Shown: positions 12,764-22,596, counted from the stretch's first letter. The stretch is DNA of 49,068 nt from Dehalococcoidia bacterium (GCA_011174795.1 DUEY01000017.1:1-49068); one strand, 5' to 3'. Translations and numbers: made by a program. Notes: a model not told the origin generated them from the sequence alone.

Positions 12764-14050
12764 GTGAAAAGGCATCTCGTGGCTGGTTATTACATTTGGA
12801 CCATTGGCTGCCAGATGAACAAGGCTGATTCGGATGAACTGGCGACTGGCCTGCAGCGCTTGGGCTACCGATTTGTCAGCTCTGTCGAAGATGCTGACAT
12901 TGTGATTATAAATAGCTGCGTTGTACGTCAGAGTGCTGAGAACAGTGTTATTTCCAAATTGAATTCGTTACTGCCGCTTAAAGACCGCAATCCAGATAAA
13001 GTTGTGGCTCTGACTGGCTGTATGGTCGATCAGGATACTGCTGAGCTAAAACGTCGCTTTCCCTATGTTGATCTTTTTCTCAAGCCCGGCGAATCTGCTG
13101 CTCTCATGGAATTAGCAGGGGTACGATCTCCGGAACCTGCGCAGAACATTGCCCCCCTGCCCACACCACCAAGCTCTTTTGTCACCATCATTGAGGGCTG
13201 TGACAATTTTTGCTCATACTGCATCGTTCCTTACCGCCGTGGGAAGGAAAAGAGCCGCCCAGTAACTGAAGTCTTTACCCAGGTGGAAAGCCTTGTTGAA
13301 CGCGGTACAAGAGAGGTCACTTTACTGGGACAGAATGTCGACTCTTACGGACATGATCTCCCGGATAGGCCCAGTCTGGCAGATTTGCTCATGGAGTTGA
13401 ACTCCATCGCAGGTCTCGTTCGAATTCGCTTTCTCACCTCACACCCCAAGGATATGAATGAGGAGCTTATTCAGGCAGTGGCCTCTCTCGATAAGGTCTG
13501 TGAGTATTTCAGCCTTCCGGTGCAAGCTGGAGATGACGGGGTCCTGCAGGCGATGGGTCGGGGTTATACTGTTCAGCAATACCGCGATTTAGTTGAAAAA
13601 ATACATACTATTGTTCCCGGTGTGGCCATCTCAACCGATGTCATCGTGGGTTTCCCCGGCGAGACCGAGAAGCAGTTTCAGGGAACGCTGGATCTGCTAT
13701 CCGCAACTAGGTTCGATACCGTTCACGTCGCTGCCTATTCGCCGCGACCGGGTACTCTGGCATCGAGAGAATTTGAGGATGATATTCCTCTATTTGAGAA
13801 AAGGAGACGGTTACATCAGGTCGAGGAACTGCAGAAGGCAGTTGCTTCTGAAATCAATGCACGCCTCCTGGGGCAAACGGTTGAAATTTTAGTAGAGGGA
13901 GAAAAGAAGAAGAGATGGTGGGGGCGTACGAGGACGGGCAAGCTGGTGTTTTTCGATAATGACGCTGACCGCTTAGGGCAACTTGTCGAAGTTGAAATCG
14001 AAAAAACAAGTCCCTGGTCGCTACAGGGAGTTTTCAAGCAGGCGCTGTAG
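12764..14050 (+). CDS. miaB: tRNA-2-methylthio-N6-isopentenyladenosine(37) synthase MiaB
   Basis: A 428-aa radical SAM methylthiotransferase that modifies A37 of tRNAs reading U-starting codons. The N-terminal UPF0004 domain begins YYIWTIGCQMNKADSDEL and carries Cys16, Cys52 and Cys86 for the auxiliary cluster. The radical SAM triad is CDNFCSYC (Cys146, Cys150, Cys153). A TRAM-like RNA-binding region closes the protein (LLGQTVEILVEGEKKKRWWGRTRTGKLVFF). GCQMNKAD and the overall layout fit MiaB better than RimO or MtaB. The GTG start is taken from the ORF track, with only a modest AAGAAG ahead. It is a single gene between the tRNA-Ser terminator and the convergent dapA. Confidence 0.9.
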   Translation: MKRHLVAGYYIWTIGCQMNKADSDELATGLQRLGYRFVSSVEDADIVIINSCVVRQSAENSVISKLNSLLPLKDRNPDKVVALTGCMVDQDTAELKRRFPYVDLFLKPGESAALMELAGVRSPEPAQNIAPLPTPPSSFVTIIEGCDNFCSYCIVPYRRGKEKSRPVTEVFTQVESLVERGTREVTLLGQNVDSYGHDLPDRPSLADLLMELNSIAGLVRIRFLTSHPKDMNEELIQAVASLDKVCEYFSLPVQAGDDGVLQAMGRGYTVQQYRDLVEKIHTIVPGVAISTDVIVGFPGETEKQFQGTLDLLSATRFDTVHVAAYSPRPGTLASREFEDDIPLFEKRRRLHQVEELQKAVASEINARLLGQTVEILVEGEKKKRWWGRTRTGKLVFFDNDADRLGQLVEVEIEKTSPWSLQGVFKQAL

Positions 14051-14083
14051 CTATTGACTGATGTAAGAAAAACTATATCAGGT

Positions 14084-14977
14084 TCAGTTTATCGGCAGGT
14101 CAATATGATAGTTCTTGAGCACAGCTTCTATTATAGCCGCTGACTTCTCATCAGGTGTTGTGAGGGGCAAACGGGGCTTGCCCACACGGAACCCCACATG
14201 ATTCAAAGCGTACTTAATAGGTATAGGGTTAGAGACGATAAACATTGCGTCGAACAGGGGTAGCAAGCTGCGGTGGATAGCGGCGGCCTGTGCTAATTCC
14301 CCCTTGATTGCTTTGACGATCATCTCCTTCATTTGTGCCCCCACTAGATGGGAGGTAACGCTAATAACCCCATAGCCACCGATAGATATCAAGGGGAAAG
14401 TGTCGCTATCATTGCCGCTATAGAGCACGAAATCCTTGTCCACCCCACTGATAATCTTGGCTGCCTGCACCAGGTCACCACTGGCTTCTTTCAGCCCCAC
14501 AATGTTGTCTATTTTGCTTAATTCGATGACGGTTTGCGGGGCAAGATTAGTAATAGTGCGACTGGGCACATTGTATAATATACAGGGAAGCTTCGTACTA
14601 CCGGCAATGGCCTGGAAGTGTTCGAACAGGCCTTGTTGGGTGGGCTTATTATAGTAAGGAACTACGAGGAGGCAGGCATCGACCCCAATTCGCTCCGCCT
14701 CTTTCGTGGCAGCTATGGCTTCTGCAGTACTGTTGCTACCTGTGCCGGCTATCACCGTCCCCCGTCTGCCTACCGCTGATTTCACCTCATCGAATAAACG
14801 AATTTCCTCCTCGCGCACGAGAGTAGGTGATTCTCCGGTTGTACCTACAACGACAACGCCATCGCTTCCAGAATCGAGCAAAGCGATCGCCAGCCTCTTC
14901 GCCTGTTCATAGTCCACTTCTCCCTTATCATCAAAGGGAGTCACCATTGCAGTAAGCAGACGACCCAAATCTGGCAA
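14084..14977 (-). CDS. dapA: 4-hydroxy-tetrahydrodipicolinate synthase
   Basis: A 297-aa class I aldolase that condenses pyruvate with aspartate semialdehyde in the diaminopimelate/lysine pathway. Visible hallmarks: TAMVTPFDDKGEVDY at the start, GTTGESPTL, the catalytic Tyr in LYNVPSRT and the Schiff-base Lys in VGLKEASGD. It is the last gene of a minus-strand cluster asd-dapA behind dapB, so consecutive steps of the pathway are encoded together. It starts 21 nt behind asd. Confidence 0.95.
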   Translation of the reverse strand: MPDLGRLLTAMVTPFDDKGEVDYEQAKRLAIALLDSGSDGVVVVGTTGESPTLVREEEIRLFDEVKSAVGRRGTVIAGTGSNSTAEAIAATKEAERIGVDACLLVVPYYNKPTQQGLFEHFQAIAGSTKLPCILYNVPSRTITNLAPQTVIELSKIDNIVGLKEASGDLVQAAKIISGVDKDFVLYSGNDSDTFPLISIGGYGVISVTSHLVGAQMKEMIVKAIKGELAQAAAIHRSLLPLFDAMFIVSNPIPIKYALNHVGFRVGKPRLPLTTPDEKSAAIIEAVLKNYHIDLPIN

Positions 14978-14998
14978 TTGATTTCTCCTCGGGATAAA

Positions 14999-16030
14999 TT
15001 AGACCCAGCCGTTCGAAATCAGCACTTCAGCGATTTGAATTGCGTTGAGTGCTGCACCCTTACGCACGTTATCTGCTACCACCCACATGGCCAGTCCATT
15101 CGGGTGCGAGGCATCACGGCGTATGCGCCCGACGAAGACTTCGTCGGTTCCCGCTGCCGACCAGGGATGGGGATAGAGGCTTACCGAGGGGTCATCCAAC
15201 ACTTTAACGCCCGGTGCATTAGCCAAGATATCTCGTGCCTCCTCCGGGCTCATAGGTTTGCTGAACTCAACATGTATCGCCTCACTGTGGCCGGCAACCA
15301 CCGGCACGCGCACACAGGTTGCTGATACAGCAATGCTCTCATCATGAAGTATCTTCCTCGTTTCGTGGATCATCTTCCACTCTTCCTTGGTGTAACCGTC
15401 ATCGAGGAATACATCAATCTCAGGGAGCAGGTTGAAGGCTATCTGATGGGGATAAACGTGAGGAACAACGCTCTTCCCCTCAAGAACCAGCTTGGTTTGA
15501 TTGTTGAGTTCATCTACAGCTGCAGAGCCCGTGCCCGATACTGCCTGGTAGGTATCGACCACAATCCTTTTGATGGGATTTACCTTGTGCAGTGGATACA
15601 GTGCAACTACCATTTGGATAGTAGAGCAATTAGGGTTGGCGATTATCCCCTGATGGTGCTCCAAGTCTTCTGGATTAACCTCAGGAACAACCAGTGGAAC
15701 ACTCGGGTTCATTCTAAAAGCAGCGCTGTTGTCTACAACTACCGCGCCTCTCTTTGCTGCTATTGGCCCGAAATGCTTGCTGATTTCGCTCCCAGCGGAG
15801 AACAAAGCTATATCCACTGGATCAAATGAATGTGGTGAAACCTCCTGAACCACGAGTTCCTGATGGTTTACAAACATTGTTTTTCCAGCCGACCTATCGG
15901 AGGCAAGCAGATGTACCGAGGCCATAGGGAATTCCCGCTGTTCCAAGACCTTGATAAACTCCTGGCCCACAAGCCCAGTGGCTCCTACAATAGCCGTGTG
16001 GTATTTTCTTATCAGCACTGAGCCTAGCAA
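14999..16030 (-). CDS. asd: aspartate-semialdehyde dehydrogenase
   Basis: A 343-aa NADPH-dependent enzyme that makes aspartate semialdehyde, feeding DapA. The Rossmann motif VGATGLVGQEF, the active-site Cys in ANPNCSTIQMVVALYPLH and the catalytic His in VPVVAGHSEAIHVEF are present. The start is a TTG preceded by AGGAGG (GTAGGAGGAAAATTG), which fixes it well. It follows dapB after 8 nt and precedes dapA, so translation is likely coupled within one operon. Confidence 0.95.
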   Translation of the reverse strand: MLGSVLIRKYHTAIVGATGLVGQEFIKVLEQREFPMASVHLLASDRSAGKTMFVNHQELVVQEVSPHSFDPVDIALFSAGSEISKHFGPIAAKRGAVVVDNSAAFRMNPSVPLVVPEVNPEDLEHHQGIIANPNCSTIQMVVALYPLHKVNPIKRIVVDTYQAVSGTGSAAVDELNNQTKLVLEGKSVVPHVYPHQIAFNLLPEIDVFLDDGYTKEEWKMIHETRKILHDESIAVSATCVRVPVVAGHSEAIHVEFSKPMSPEEARDILANAPGVKVLDDPSVSLYPHPWSAAGTDEVFVGRIRRDASHPNGLAMWVVADNVRKGAALNAIQIAEVLISNGWV

Positions 16031-16038
16031 TTTTCCTC

Positions 16039-16836
16039 CTACAATCCAAGAATCTTATCTAAGCCGAAAACAGCTTCCTTGAGCTCGACTACCTTCTTGA
16101 TAGCTAGTATTACTCCAGGCATGAAAGCCTCTCTATTTATCTGGTCAAGTCGAATCTTGAGCGTCTGCCCCGGTGCTCCCAGAATAACTTCCTGGTGGGC
16201 GAGCATTCCCGGTAGCCGTACACTGTGTAAAGCTATTCCCTCAAGCTCACCTCCACGACTGCGGGGTATAGTCTCACTCGTTGCCGGAGCGTGTAAAAAA
16301 GCTTTGCCCCTAGATTTTATCATCTCCCTAGCTGTAGTTAAAGCAGTTCCCGATGGCGCGTCGGCCTTTTGCTCGTGGTGCATCTCGATAATCTCGGCAC
16401 AGTCGAAAAATCCTGCAGCCATTTTTGACAGGTGAATCATTACCACTGCTGCCACGGAAAAGTTGGGAGCGACCACAGCGCCTATCCCCTGTTTCTCGCA
16501 CAGGCTCTTAATCTCGTCGAGGTCTGCATCGGATAACCCTGTGGTTCCGATTACCGGCCTGACATAGTTTGACACCGCCGTTCGCACCGCAGGCATAGTT
16601 GCCTTGGCAACCGTGAAATCTACCAGAACATCGGCGTGATAATTGCCAAGCGTCGATTCGAGGTCAGTGGATAGTGGTATCCAGCGTGAACTATCGGGTA
16701 AGGGCAACTCTGTGCTCTCAGCCTTTATGTCAACTCCGGCTACCGCTTCAAGTTCTGGCTCTTGACATATGGCTCTGAGTACCTCCTGCCCCATCTTCCC
16801 TAAGGCCCCGTGCACTACTATCTTTAGCCGTTCCAT
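16039..16836 (-). CDS. dapB: 4-hydroxy-tetrahydrodipicolinate reductase
   Basis: A 265-aa reductase for the step after DapA. The nucleotide-binding start VVHGALGKMGQEV, the central VDFTVAKA, GTTGLSD, and the DapB signature EIIEMHHEQKADAPSGTAL with catalytic His and Lys are all seen. GAGGAG precedes the ATG. It sits 32 nt behind pnp, and asd follows after 8 nt, giving the order pnp-dapB-asd-dapA. Confidence 0.95.
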   Translation of the reverse strand: MERLKIVVHGALGKMGQEVLRAICQEPELEAVAGVDIKAESTELPLPDSSRWIPLSTDLESTLGNYHADVLVDFTVAKATMPAVRTAVSNYVRPVIGTTGLSDADLDEIKSLCEKQGIGAVVAPNFSVAAVVMIHLSKMAAGFFDCAEIIEMHHEQKADAPSGTALTTAREMIKSRGKAFLHAPATSETIPRSRGGELEGIALHSVRLPGMLAHQEVILGAPGQTLKIRLDQINREAFMPGVILAIKKVVELKEAVFGLDKILGL

Positions 16837-16868
16837 TAGCTCCTCGATTTATCGGTTGTTTAAGAAAA

Positions 16869-19127
16869 TCACTGCTTAGTGAACGGCCTCTTCGGAGGAA
16901 TCCTTTTAGATTGTCCTCCTGGATGCCTTCTGCCCCCGTACTCTCTGCCTTCATCGCGATAGCGGCGTGGGGGTCTGGAGTCTGTTTGCCTCCTTGGGGG
17001 CTGGATTTGGGACTCGTTCGGTTCAGTTCCCATGCGGGCTCCCGGTATCTGGGACAGCTTTTGAAGTACCGCGCGACGGGAAAGATTAATCCTGCCCAGG
17101 CGATCGATCTCGGTGACCATGACCATGACCTCATCACCGACCTTAACCACATCCTCTACACTGGGTGCCCGGTAGTCTGCAAGCTCGCTGATATGTACAA
17201 GGCCTTCCTTGCCAGGCAAGATTTCAACAAAGGCTCCGAAATTGGTCACCCGTGTTACTCGACCGGTATATATTCCGCCTACTTCCACATCTCGAGTAAG
17301 TTCCTCAATAGTGCTGATAGCTCTTTGTGTCGCTTCCTCACTCGGTGAACCGATAATAACTGTGCCATCGTTGTCAATATCAATAGTTACTTTGTTTTCA
17401 CTCATTATCGACCTTATAGTCTTGCCGCCGGGCCCGATGACAAGGCGAATCTTATCTGGGTCTATTTTTATCTTGGTTAGTCGAGGCGCATACTTGCTCA
17501 GTTCCGGCCTGCTGGTGCCGATGGTCTCCTTCATTCGCTCCAGGATAAACAGGCGAGCGTCTCTTGCCTGTTTTAGGCCCTTCTCCAATATCTCGTCTTT
17601 TATGCTCTTCATCTTAATATCCATCTGAAGTGCTGTTACACCTTCTGCCGTCCCCGCTACCTTGAAATCCATATCACCGAAAGCATCCTCAAGGCCCTGG
17701 ATGTCCGTAAGCAGGGCATATTCGCCATCATTTGCTATCAGTCCCATAGCAATACCCGCCACCGGGGTTTTAATGGGAACGCCGGCATCCATCAGGGATA
17801 AAGAACTGCCGCAAACGCTTGCCATGGATGTGCTGCCGTTCGAACTTAATACTTCAGATACAAGGCGAATAGTATAGGGAAAGTCCACCTCGTCGGGAAG
17901 TACTGGGAGCAAGGCCCGCTCCGCTAGTGCCCCGTGGCCAATCTCACGGCGTCCTGGGGAACCCAGACGTTTTACCTCACCAGTACTGAACGGCGGGAAG
18001 TTATAGTGGTGTATATAGCGTTTGCTCTCCTCTTGCCCGATACCGTCGATCTGTTGCTCCTCTCCTGGCGAGCCAAGTGTGGTGATAGTCAATACCTGAG
18101 TTTGCCCCCTTTTAAACAGCCCTGAGCCATGGGTACGGGGGAAAATTCCCACCTCGCAATTGATTGAGCGTATCTCAGTCAAGCCCCGGCCGTCGGGTCT
18201 AACCCCTTTCTCTAAAATTAACGCTCTGACCGTTTCCTTTAGCGCTAGATCGAAAGCTGCGCTTATATCCTGGGCAGAATAGGTGCCTCCCCACTTTGCT
18301 ACACAATCGTCCTTAAGCTGGTCCAAGACCAACTCGCGCTCTGTTCGGTCCATTTGCCCGAGACCTTGCTCAAACTGCTCTCTAATAATGGCAACAGCCT
18401 CTGCCTTGAGTTCAGGGCCGAGCTCCCGTATTTTAAACTCCATTTTTGGCCTGCCTAAAGTGCTGATCAGTTGTTCCTGGAGCCTAATTATATCCTGGTT
18501 CGCTTCCTGTCCAATTGTTATTCCCCGAAATATGAACTCCTCAGTTAGTTCCTTTGCCTCTCCTTCTACCATGACCACTCCATCTTTGGTGCCGACGACT
18601 ATGAGATCTAACTTACTGTGGGTAAGTTGGGTATAGGTGGGATTGAGTACAAACTCGCCATCTATGTAACCTATTCGCGATGCAGCAACCGGTCCGCTGA
18701 ATGGTATGTCGGAGATACCAAGTGCTGCCGAAGCGCCGATGATAGCCAGGATATCAGGGTCATTCTCTTGGTCAGCGGATAGTATAGTTATTACGATTTG
18801 AATGTCGTGGTTAAAATACTTGGGAAAGAGTGGACGTAAGGGCCGGTCAGTGAGTCTGCAAAGCAGTACCGCATCTTGACTGGGTCGCCCTTCTCTCCTG
18901 AAGAAACTTCCGGGAATTTTCCCTGCAGCATAAAGCCTTTCCTCGTAATCAACAGTAAGCGGTAAAAAGTCCACTCCTTCTCTGGGTTCGAGGCTGGCAC
19001 ATGCGGTAACGAGAACCACTGTTTCACCGTAGGTAAGAGTGACTGCTCCATTAGCTTGCTCAGCCAGCCTGCCGGTTTCGATAAGCAAAGTTCTTCCGCC
19101 AACATCAGACTGAAAAATGTTAGTCAT
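16869..19127 (-). CDS. pnp: polyribonucleotide nucleotidyltransferase (PNPase)
   Basis: A 752-aa phosphorolytic 3'-5' exoribonuclease. Two RNase PH-like domains are separated by a helical domain: the first begins VGGRTLLIETGRLAEQANGAVTL and FFRREGRPSQ, the second GVRPDGRGLTEIRSINCEVG. A KH domain (IRLVIGPGGKTIRSIM) and an S1 domain (GGIYTGRVTRVTNFGAFVEILPGKEGLVHIS) follow. The last 50 or so residues are a basic Arg/Gly/Pro-rich tail (RRQTDSRPPRRYRDEGREYGGRRHPGG), longer than in many PNPases and probably RNA-binding. It lies 43 nt behind rpsO, the classic rpsO-pnp pairing. Confidence 0.97.
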   Translation of the reverse strand: MTNIFQSDVGGRTLLIETGRLAEQANGAVTLTYGETVVLVTACASLEPREGVDFLPLTVDYEERLYAAGKIPGSFFRREGRPSQDAVLLCRLTDRPLRPLFPKYFNHDIQIVITILSADQENDPDILAIIGASAALGISDIPFSGPVAASRIGYIDGEFVLNPTYTQLTHSKLDLIVVGTKDGVVMVEGEAKELTEEFIFRGITIGQEANQDIIRLQEQLISTLGRPKMEFKIRELGPELKAEAVAIIREQFEQGLGQMDRTERELVLDQLKDDCVAKWGGTYSAQDISAAFDLALKETVRALILEKGVRPDGRGLTEIRSINCEVGIFPRTHGSGLFKRGQTQVLTITTLGSPGEEQQIDGIGQEESKRYIHHYNFPPFSTGEVKRLGSPGRREIGHGALAERALLPVLPDEVDFPYTIRLVSEVLSSNGSTSMASVCGSSLSLMDAGVPIKTPVAGIAMGLIANDGEYALLTDIQGLEDAFGDMDFKVAGTAEGVTALQMDIKMKSIKDEILEKGLKQARDARLFILERMKETIGTSRPELSKYAPRLTKIKIDPDKIRLVIGPGGKTIRSIMSENKVTIDIDNDGTVIIGSPSEEATQRAISTIEELTRDVEVGGIYTGRVTRVTNFGAFVEILPGKEGLVHISELADYRAPSVEDVVKVGDEVMVMVTEIDRLGRINLSRRAVLQKLSQIPGARMGTEPNESQIQPPRRQTDSRPPRRYRDEGREYGGRRHPGGQSKRIPPKRPFTKQ

Positions 19128-19170
19128 AGGGATATAACCTCTTTCCTAATTGCTCTACCGAGTCTATCGT

Positions 19171-19437
19171 TTATTTACGGAGACCAAGACTCGATATCAG
19201 TTGGCGATAGCGACCTGTATCTTCTCCGCTCAGGTATGAGAGAAGACGACGTCGTTGTCCAACAAGCTTGAGAAGGCCTCTCCGGGAATGGTGGTCGTGG
19301 GCATGTGTCTTGAGGTGTTCAGTCAGCTGATTTATTCTCTCGGTGAGAATCGCGACCTGAACCTCTGTGGAACCACTGTCTCCATCATGAAGCCGGAACT
19401 TTTCGACAATGGCATCTTTCTTTTCCTTCTCTATCAT
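19171..19437 (-). CDS. rpsO: 30S ribosomal protein S15
   Basis: An 88-aa ribosomal protein that binds the central domain of 16S rRNA. The family signatures [52 protein letters not shown] are complete and the length is exactly normal. GGAG precedes the ATG. pnp follows on the same strand. The gene order upstream is interrupted by the rad50-like gene 106 nt away. Confidence 0.98.
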   Translation of the reverse strand: MIEKEKKDAIVEKFRLHDGDSGSTEVQVAILTERINQLTEHLKTHAHDHHSRRGLLKLVGQRRRLLSYLSGEDTGRYRQLISSLGLRK

Positions 19438-19542
19438 TATTATCTCCGTTCTTTCAACAGCGAAATATTATAACACAGGTGCAGAGAATATGAAAATTAG
19501 AATTGAGAGGTTCAGCCTTTGGTAACAAACTCAATAGCTGCG

Positions 19543-21669
19543 CTAGTTCAGGGAAAAGGTCGAGCCTTCTTCAGTCTTGGTAACCTCGATACGGGTTTCG
19601 AAAGCTTCCTTCAACTCCTCGATATGGGTAATTACCAGTATCTTTTCGAAGTCGTCCTGAATCGAGTTTATAGCTTCGACCAGCTTACCTCTCCCTGTGC
19701 TGTCCTGAGTGCCAAATCCTTCATCAACTATGAGTGTCGGCAGTGGCGCTCCTGCCCGTTTCGCCAGTAGCTTGGATAAGGCTATACGCAACGCGAAATT
19801 AACCCTGAAGGTTTCTCCCCCGCTGAACATCTCGTAATTACGCGTTCCAAGCTCATCAGATATCTTTATATCCAGAGTCTCAACAGTATCGCCCTTCTTC
19901 GTATCGCGCTGGCTCTCTATCTTCAGATGCATCCGATTGTCCGTCATTCTACCCAGCAGTCTGTTAGCCTCCGCTTCTATTTCAGGGAGAGCGGAATCAA
20001 TGATCATAGCCTGTATACCCTTCTTGCTGAAGGCTAAAGCCAGTTCTTCGTAGATGCCTTTTTCCTCTGCAACCAATTGCATATCCTTGATATGCTGCTG
20101 ACGCTCGCTCTCCAATTCCGTACAGCGGCGCAAGCTTGTTTGTATTTCAACTAACCTGTCACGGTAGCTTCGCTCCTGGTCCTTGAGTTCACGAAATGCT
20201 TTTTCAGCCTGATTAAACTCACCTTCGAGACGGGGCATATCTTGGATCTCAGCCAGAATCAACTTATTTTTTTCAGTGCTTTCTTGCAGAGTTACGCGCA
20301 GATCCCCCAACGCCTTCTGAGCCTGAGACAGGGCTTCCCGTTCTTGAGGGAGAGAGCTTTCTGCCTCTTTACACGCCCTCTCCAGGTCCCCTGCCTGGCG
20401 CTCACACTGGCTCCGTTCTGAGGTTATCGAGCCCTCAAGTTTGCTCGCCGCTTGCTTTAAATTTTTCAACTCCCCTTCTTTTCGCTGCATGTCGCTCGAG
20501 TTAGCGCGGTAGACATCGCCCTTCTCCTTACCCTGGCCTTTATAGTTGGCTATGATTCGTTCCCGCCCCTCCACACCCAGCTCTGTGCCACATAGGGGGC
20601 ACTCAGCCTCACCCCGATTAAGCATGTTTATTTTGTTTTCCAAATCTTTCATCTCATTCATCAGTTGTTCATTGCTGATATTAAGGTGATGAATTCGATT
20701 TGAGAGTTCCCCGGCCTGTTCTCGCATCTTAGTCAGTTCTTGTTCCCGCTTGGTTAACTCATCCAGTTGGGTTCGTATTTTACCTGATTCCTCATCGTAA
20801 CCTGAGAGTACTTTCTCATATTTCTCGATCTTATCGCTATGGTATTTAATGCGGTTATTCTGGTCTGTTATTTGTCGACTTAACTGCTCGATCTGCTTTT
20901 CTATATCTTTGTACTGTTCCTCCTTGGATTTTAGAGCCTCCCTGCTCTGCCGCAGTTTTGTTAGCGCAGCTTCCTGTTTCTCTAAATCGCCGCTTATTGT
21001 AGATATAGCAGCTTGTGTTTCCTTCAGCTCAGTCTCGTAACGCCCTTTTTGCTCCAGTTCTTGTTCTATCCGTGTAAGATCAGCAACACAGCTCTGCTGT
21101 TGAATTTCCTTCTCCTTACGGTAGTCTCTGGCGAGCCTTTCCAGTTCATCGTACATCGAGAGGTCGAGGATATTGGCAAGAACCTCTTTCCGCTCCCCGG
21201 GCCGCTTCATGCTGAACTCATCGGCTCGCCCCTGGAGTAAAAGTGCACTGTTGATGAATGTCTGGTAGTCCATACGCAGTATCTCGATTATCTTCTGCTG
21301 TGTCTCCCCAATCGTGTTGCCCGGGATAGGGAAGAAACCTTGCGCAGTTTCTACCTGCAGATCCAGGAGGGGCTGCCCCGGTCGCTTTAGGCTACCCTTG
21401 GTACGTTTGCGCAGGATGCGGTAGCGGTTTTGGCCTACGTCGAACTCGAACTCAACCTCCATCTCACGCTCGCCCATGTGTATCAGGTCATCATCGCTTT
21501 TAGCCCTGGCCTTTCCCCACAGCGCCCAAGTAATGGCATCGAGCAGTGCTGACTTACCGTTACCGTTATCGCCGCAAAGACAGGCCACGTGGAAGCTGTC
21601 GAAATACAACTGCGGCACGTTGTCTCGATAGCACATGAAGTTTTTAAGGGCAAGTTTAACTGGTATCAT
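19543..21669 (-). CDS. sbcC: SbcC/Rad50-like SMC-type ATPase
   Basis: A 708-aa coiled-coil ATPase that works with Mre11/SbcD in double-strand break processing. The Walker A GDNGNGKSALLD lies at about residues 33-44, the zinc hook CPLCG at 357-361, the ABC signature FSGGETFRVNFALRIAL near 620, and Walker B LPTLIVDEGFGTQD just after. Long coiled coils flank the hook at about 170-350 and 385-560. It is much shorter than E. coli SbcC (about 1048 aa) and closer to archaeal Rad50 in size. The start ATGA overlaps the stop of the small ORF upstream, and the nuclease and Mre11 genes precede it, making one break-repair operon. Confidence 0.93.
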   Translation of the reverse strand: MIPVKLALKNFMCYRDNVPQLYFDSFHVACLCGDNGNGKSALLDAITWALWGKARAKSDDDLIHMGEREMEVEFEFDVGQNRYRILRKRTKGSLKRPGQPLLDLQVETAQGFFPIPGNTIGETQQKIIEILRMDYQTFINSALLLQGRADEFSMKRPGERKEVLANILDLSMYDELERLARDYRKEKEIQQQSCVADLTRIEQELEQKGRYETELKETQAAISTISGDLEKQEAALTKLRQSREALKSKEEQYKDIEKQIEQLSRQITDQNNRIKYHSDKIEKYEKVLSGYDEESGKIRTQLDELTKREQELTKMREQAGELSNRIHHLNISNEQLMNEMKDLENKINMLNRGEAECPLCGTELGVEGRERIIANYKGQGKEKGDVYRANSSDMQRKEGELKNLKQAASKLEGSITSERSQCERQAGDLERACKEAESSLPQEREALSQAQKALGDLRVTLQESTEKNKLILAEIQDMPRLEGEFNQAEKAFRELKDQERSYRDRLVEIQTSLRRCTELESERQQHIKDMQLVAEEKGIYEELALAFSKKGIQAMIIDSALPEIEAEANRLLGRMTDNRMHLKIESQRDTKKGDTVETLDIKISDELGTRNYEMFSGGETFRVNFALRIALSKLLAKRAGAPLPTLIVDEGFGTQDSTGRGKLVEAINSIQDDFEKILVITHIEELKEAFETRIEVTKTEEGSTFSLN

Positions 21670-21878
21670 CGCTTGTATCTCAAATCATGTATTTCCTGCC
21701 CTGTGTCGTCCCTGTAGATTATAGCTTCAACGATAATCCCAAGGCTCCTGTCTGCGAGCAGCATTCTATTGCCCCCAATTACACAAATACCACGTATAAG
21801 GGCAACGATGCCATGAGAGAGCCTCTTCTTGCTAATAATCCGGCTCTTCTTCCCCCAGAGCCAGCCCGAGGATTTCAT
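21666..21878 (-). CDS. small ORF between nuclease and sbcC; function unknown
   Basis: A 70-aa frame fills the gap between the PD-(D/E)XK nuclease gene and sbcC. It overlaps the nuclease end by 47 nt, and its stop overlaps the sbcC start as ATGA, the pattern of translational coupling. The likely mature sequence ends GIIVEAIIYRDDTGQEIHDLRYKR. The real start is uncertain: an internal ATG at 21764 preceded by GGGGG would give only 32 aa. No family is recognised. It might be a genuine small partner or only a coupling ORF. Confidence 0.4.
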   Translation of the reverse strand: MKSSGWLWGKKSRIISKKRLSHGIVALIRGICVIGGNRMLLADRSLGIIVEAIIYRDDTGQEIHDLRYKR

Positions 21879-22596
21879 CCTTCTTCGGGCAAATCTCGAG
21901 GAAATCGCACGTTCCGCAGTAGCTATTTATAGTGGCTGGGTACTTCTTCTCAGCGAGAATCCTTTCAACCGCTTCAACTACATAATCGGCAGCCTGTTCC
22001 AAATCTGTGATGGTTGGCTGAATGGTCTGGAATTCGCCAGCATCCAGATAGAGATAAGTAACCTTGGTAACTGGAAGCTTCTGCTCCCTGGCAAGGATCA
22101 GGGCATATATATAGAGTTGGGTGCGATCCAGTTCTTCCGGTATTTTGCCTGTCTTATAATCGATTATATGCAAACTACCATCGGCTTCTTGATCAACCCG
22201 GTCTATTTTGCCAATCAGGGTAATCTTCGGTGATAGCACTGTCTCATGGAACTCTTCAACCATGAGCGGTGTTACGGTTAAGTCCTGGTTCTGGGCAAAC
22301 CAGCGCATCTGATTAAGCGCCTTTTCGCCCCACATCTTCTCATCATCCAGGTTCTTGAACCCACTACGGTTCCGCCTCCATTTCTCGCGCAGCAAGCCCT
22401 CCAGCCTCGACACATTACGCTCCTCTACAGGAACGATTGACAGGAAATCCTTGAGCGCAGCGTGGATATGATCGCCCATAGTGAAGTAGGGACGTGGCTT
22501 CGCATAGACGGTTTTCAGGTCATCTATATAGTGGAACTTATAGTGCCGAGGACACTGCCGAAACATGCTTAATTTGAATGAGGAAGCTTTAAACAC
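21832..22596 (-). CDS. PD-(D/E)XK superfamily nuclease (RecB/Cas4/AddB-like)
   Basis: A 254-aa nuclease. The start FKLSMFRQCPRHYKFHYIDDL is the usual RecB-like N-terminus. The active-site series is present: GKIDRVDQ, HIIDYKTGKIP (the D...xDxK core) and RTQLYIYALIL. The C-terminus CGTCDFLEICP, with the Cys in FRQCP, forms the four-Cys iron-sulfur site of Cas4/AddB-type nucleases. It overlaps mre11 by 8 nt and lies ahead of sbcC, so it probably helps trim ends handled by Mre11-Rad50. No CRISPR genes are near, so a Cas4 role is unlikely. Confidence 0.85.
   Translation of the reverse strand: MFKASSFKLSMFRQCPRHYKFHYIDDLKTVYAKPRPYFTMGDHIHAALKDFLSIVPVEERNVSRLEGLLREKWRRNRSGFKNLDDEKMWGEKALNQMRWFAQNQDLTVTPLMVEEFHETVLSPKITLIGKIDRVDQEADGSLHIIDYKTGKIPEELDRTQLYIYALILAREQKLPVTKVTYLYLDAGEFQTIQPTITDLEQAADYVVEAVERILAEKKYPATINSYCGTCDFLEICPKKDEILGLALGEEEPDY

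Noticed and set aside
21832-22596. Cas4 of a CRISPR system
   Set aside because: The family resemblance is real, but no CRISPR array or other cas genes occur in the window and the gene is coupled to sbcC/sbcD.
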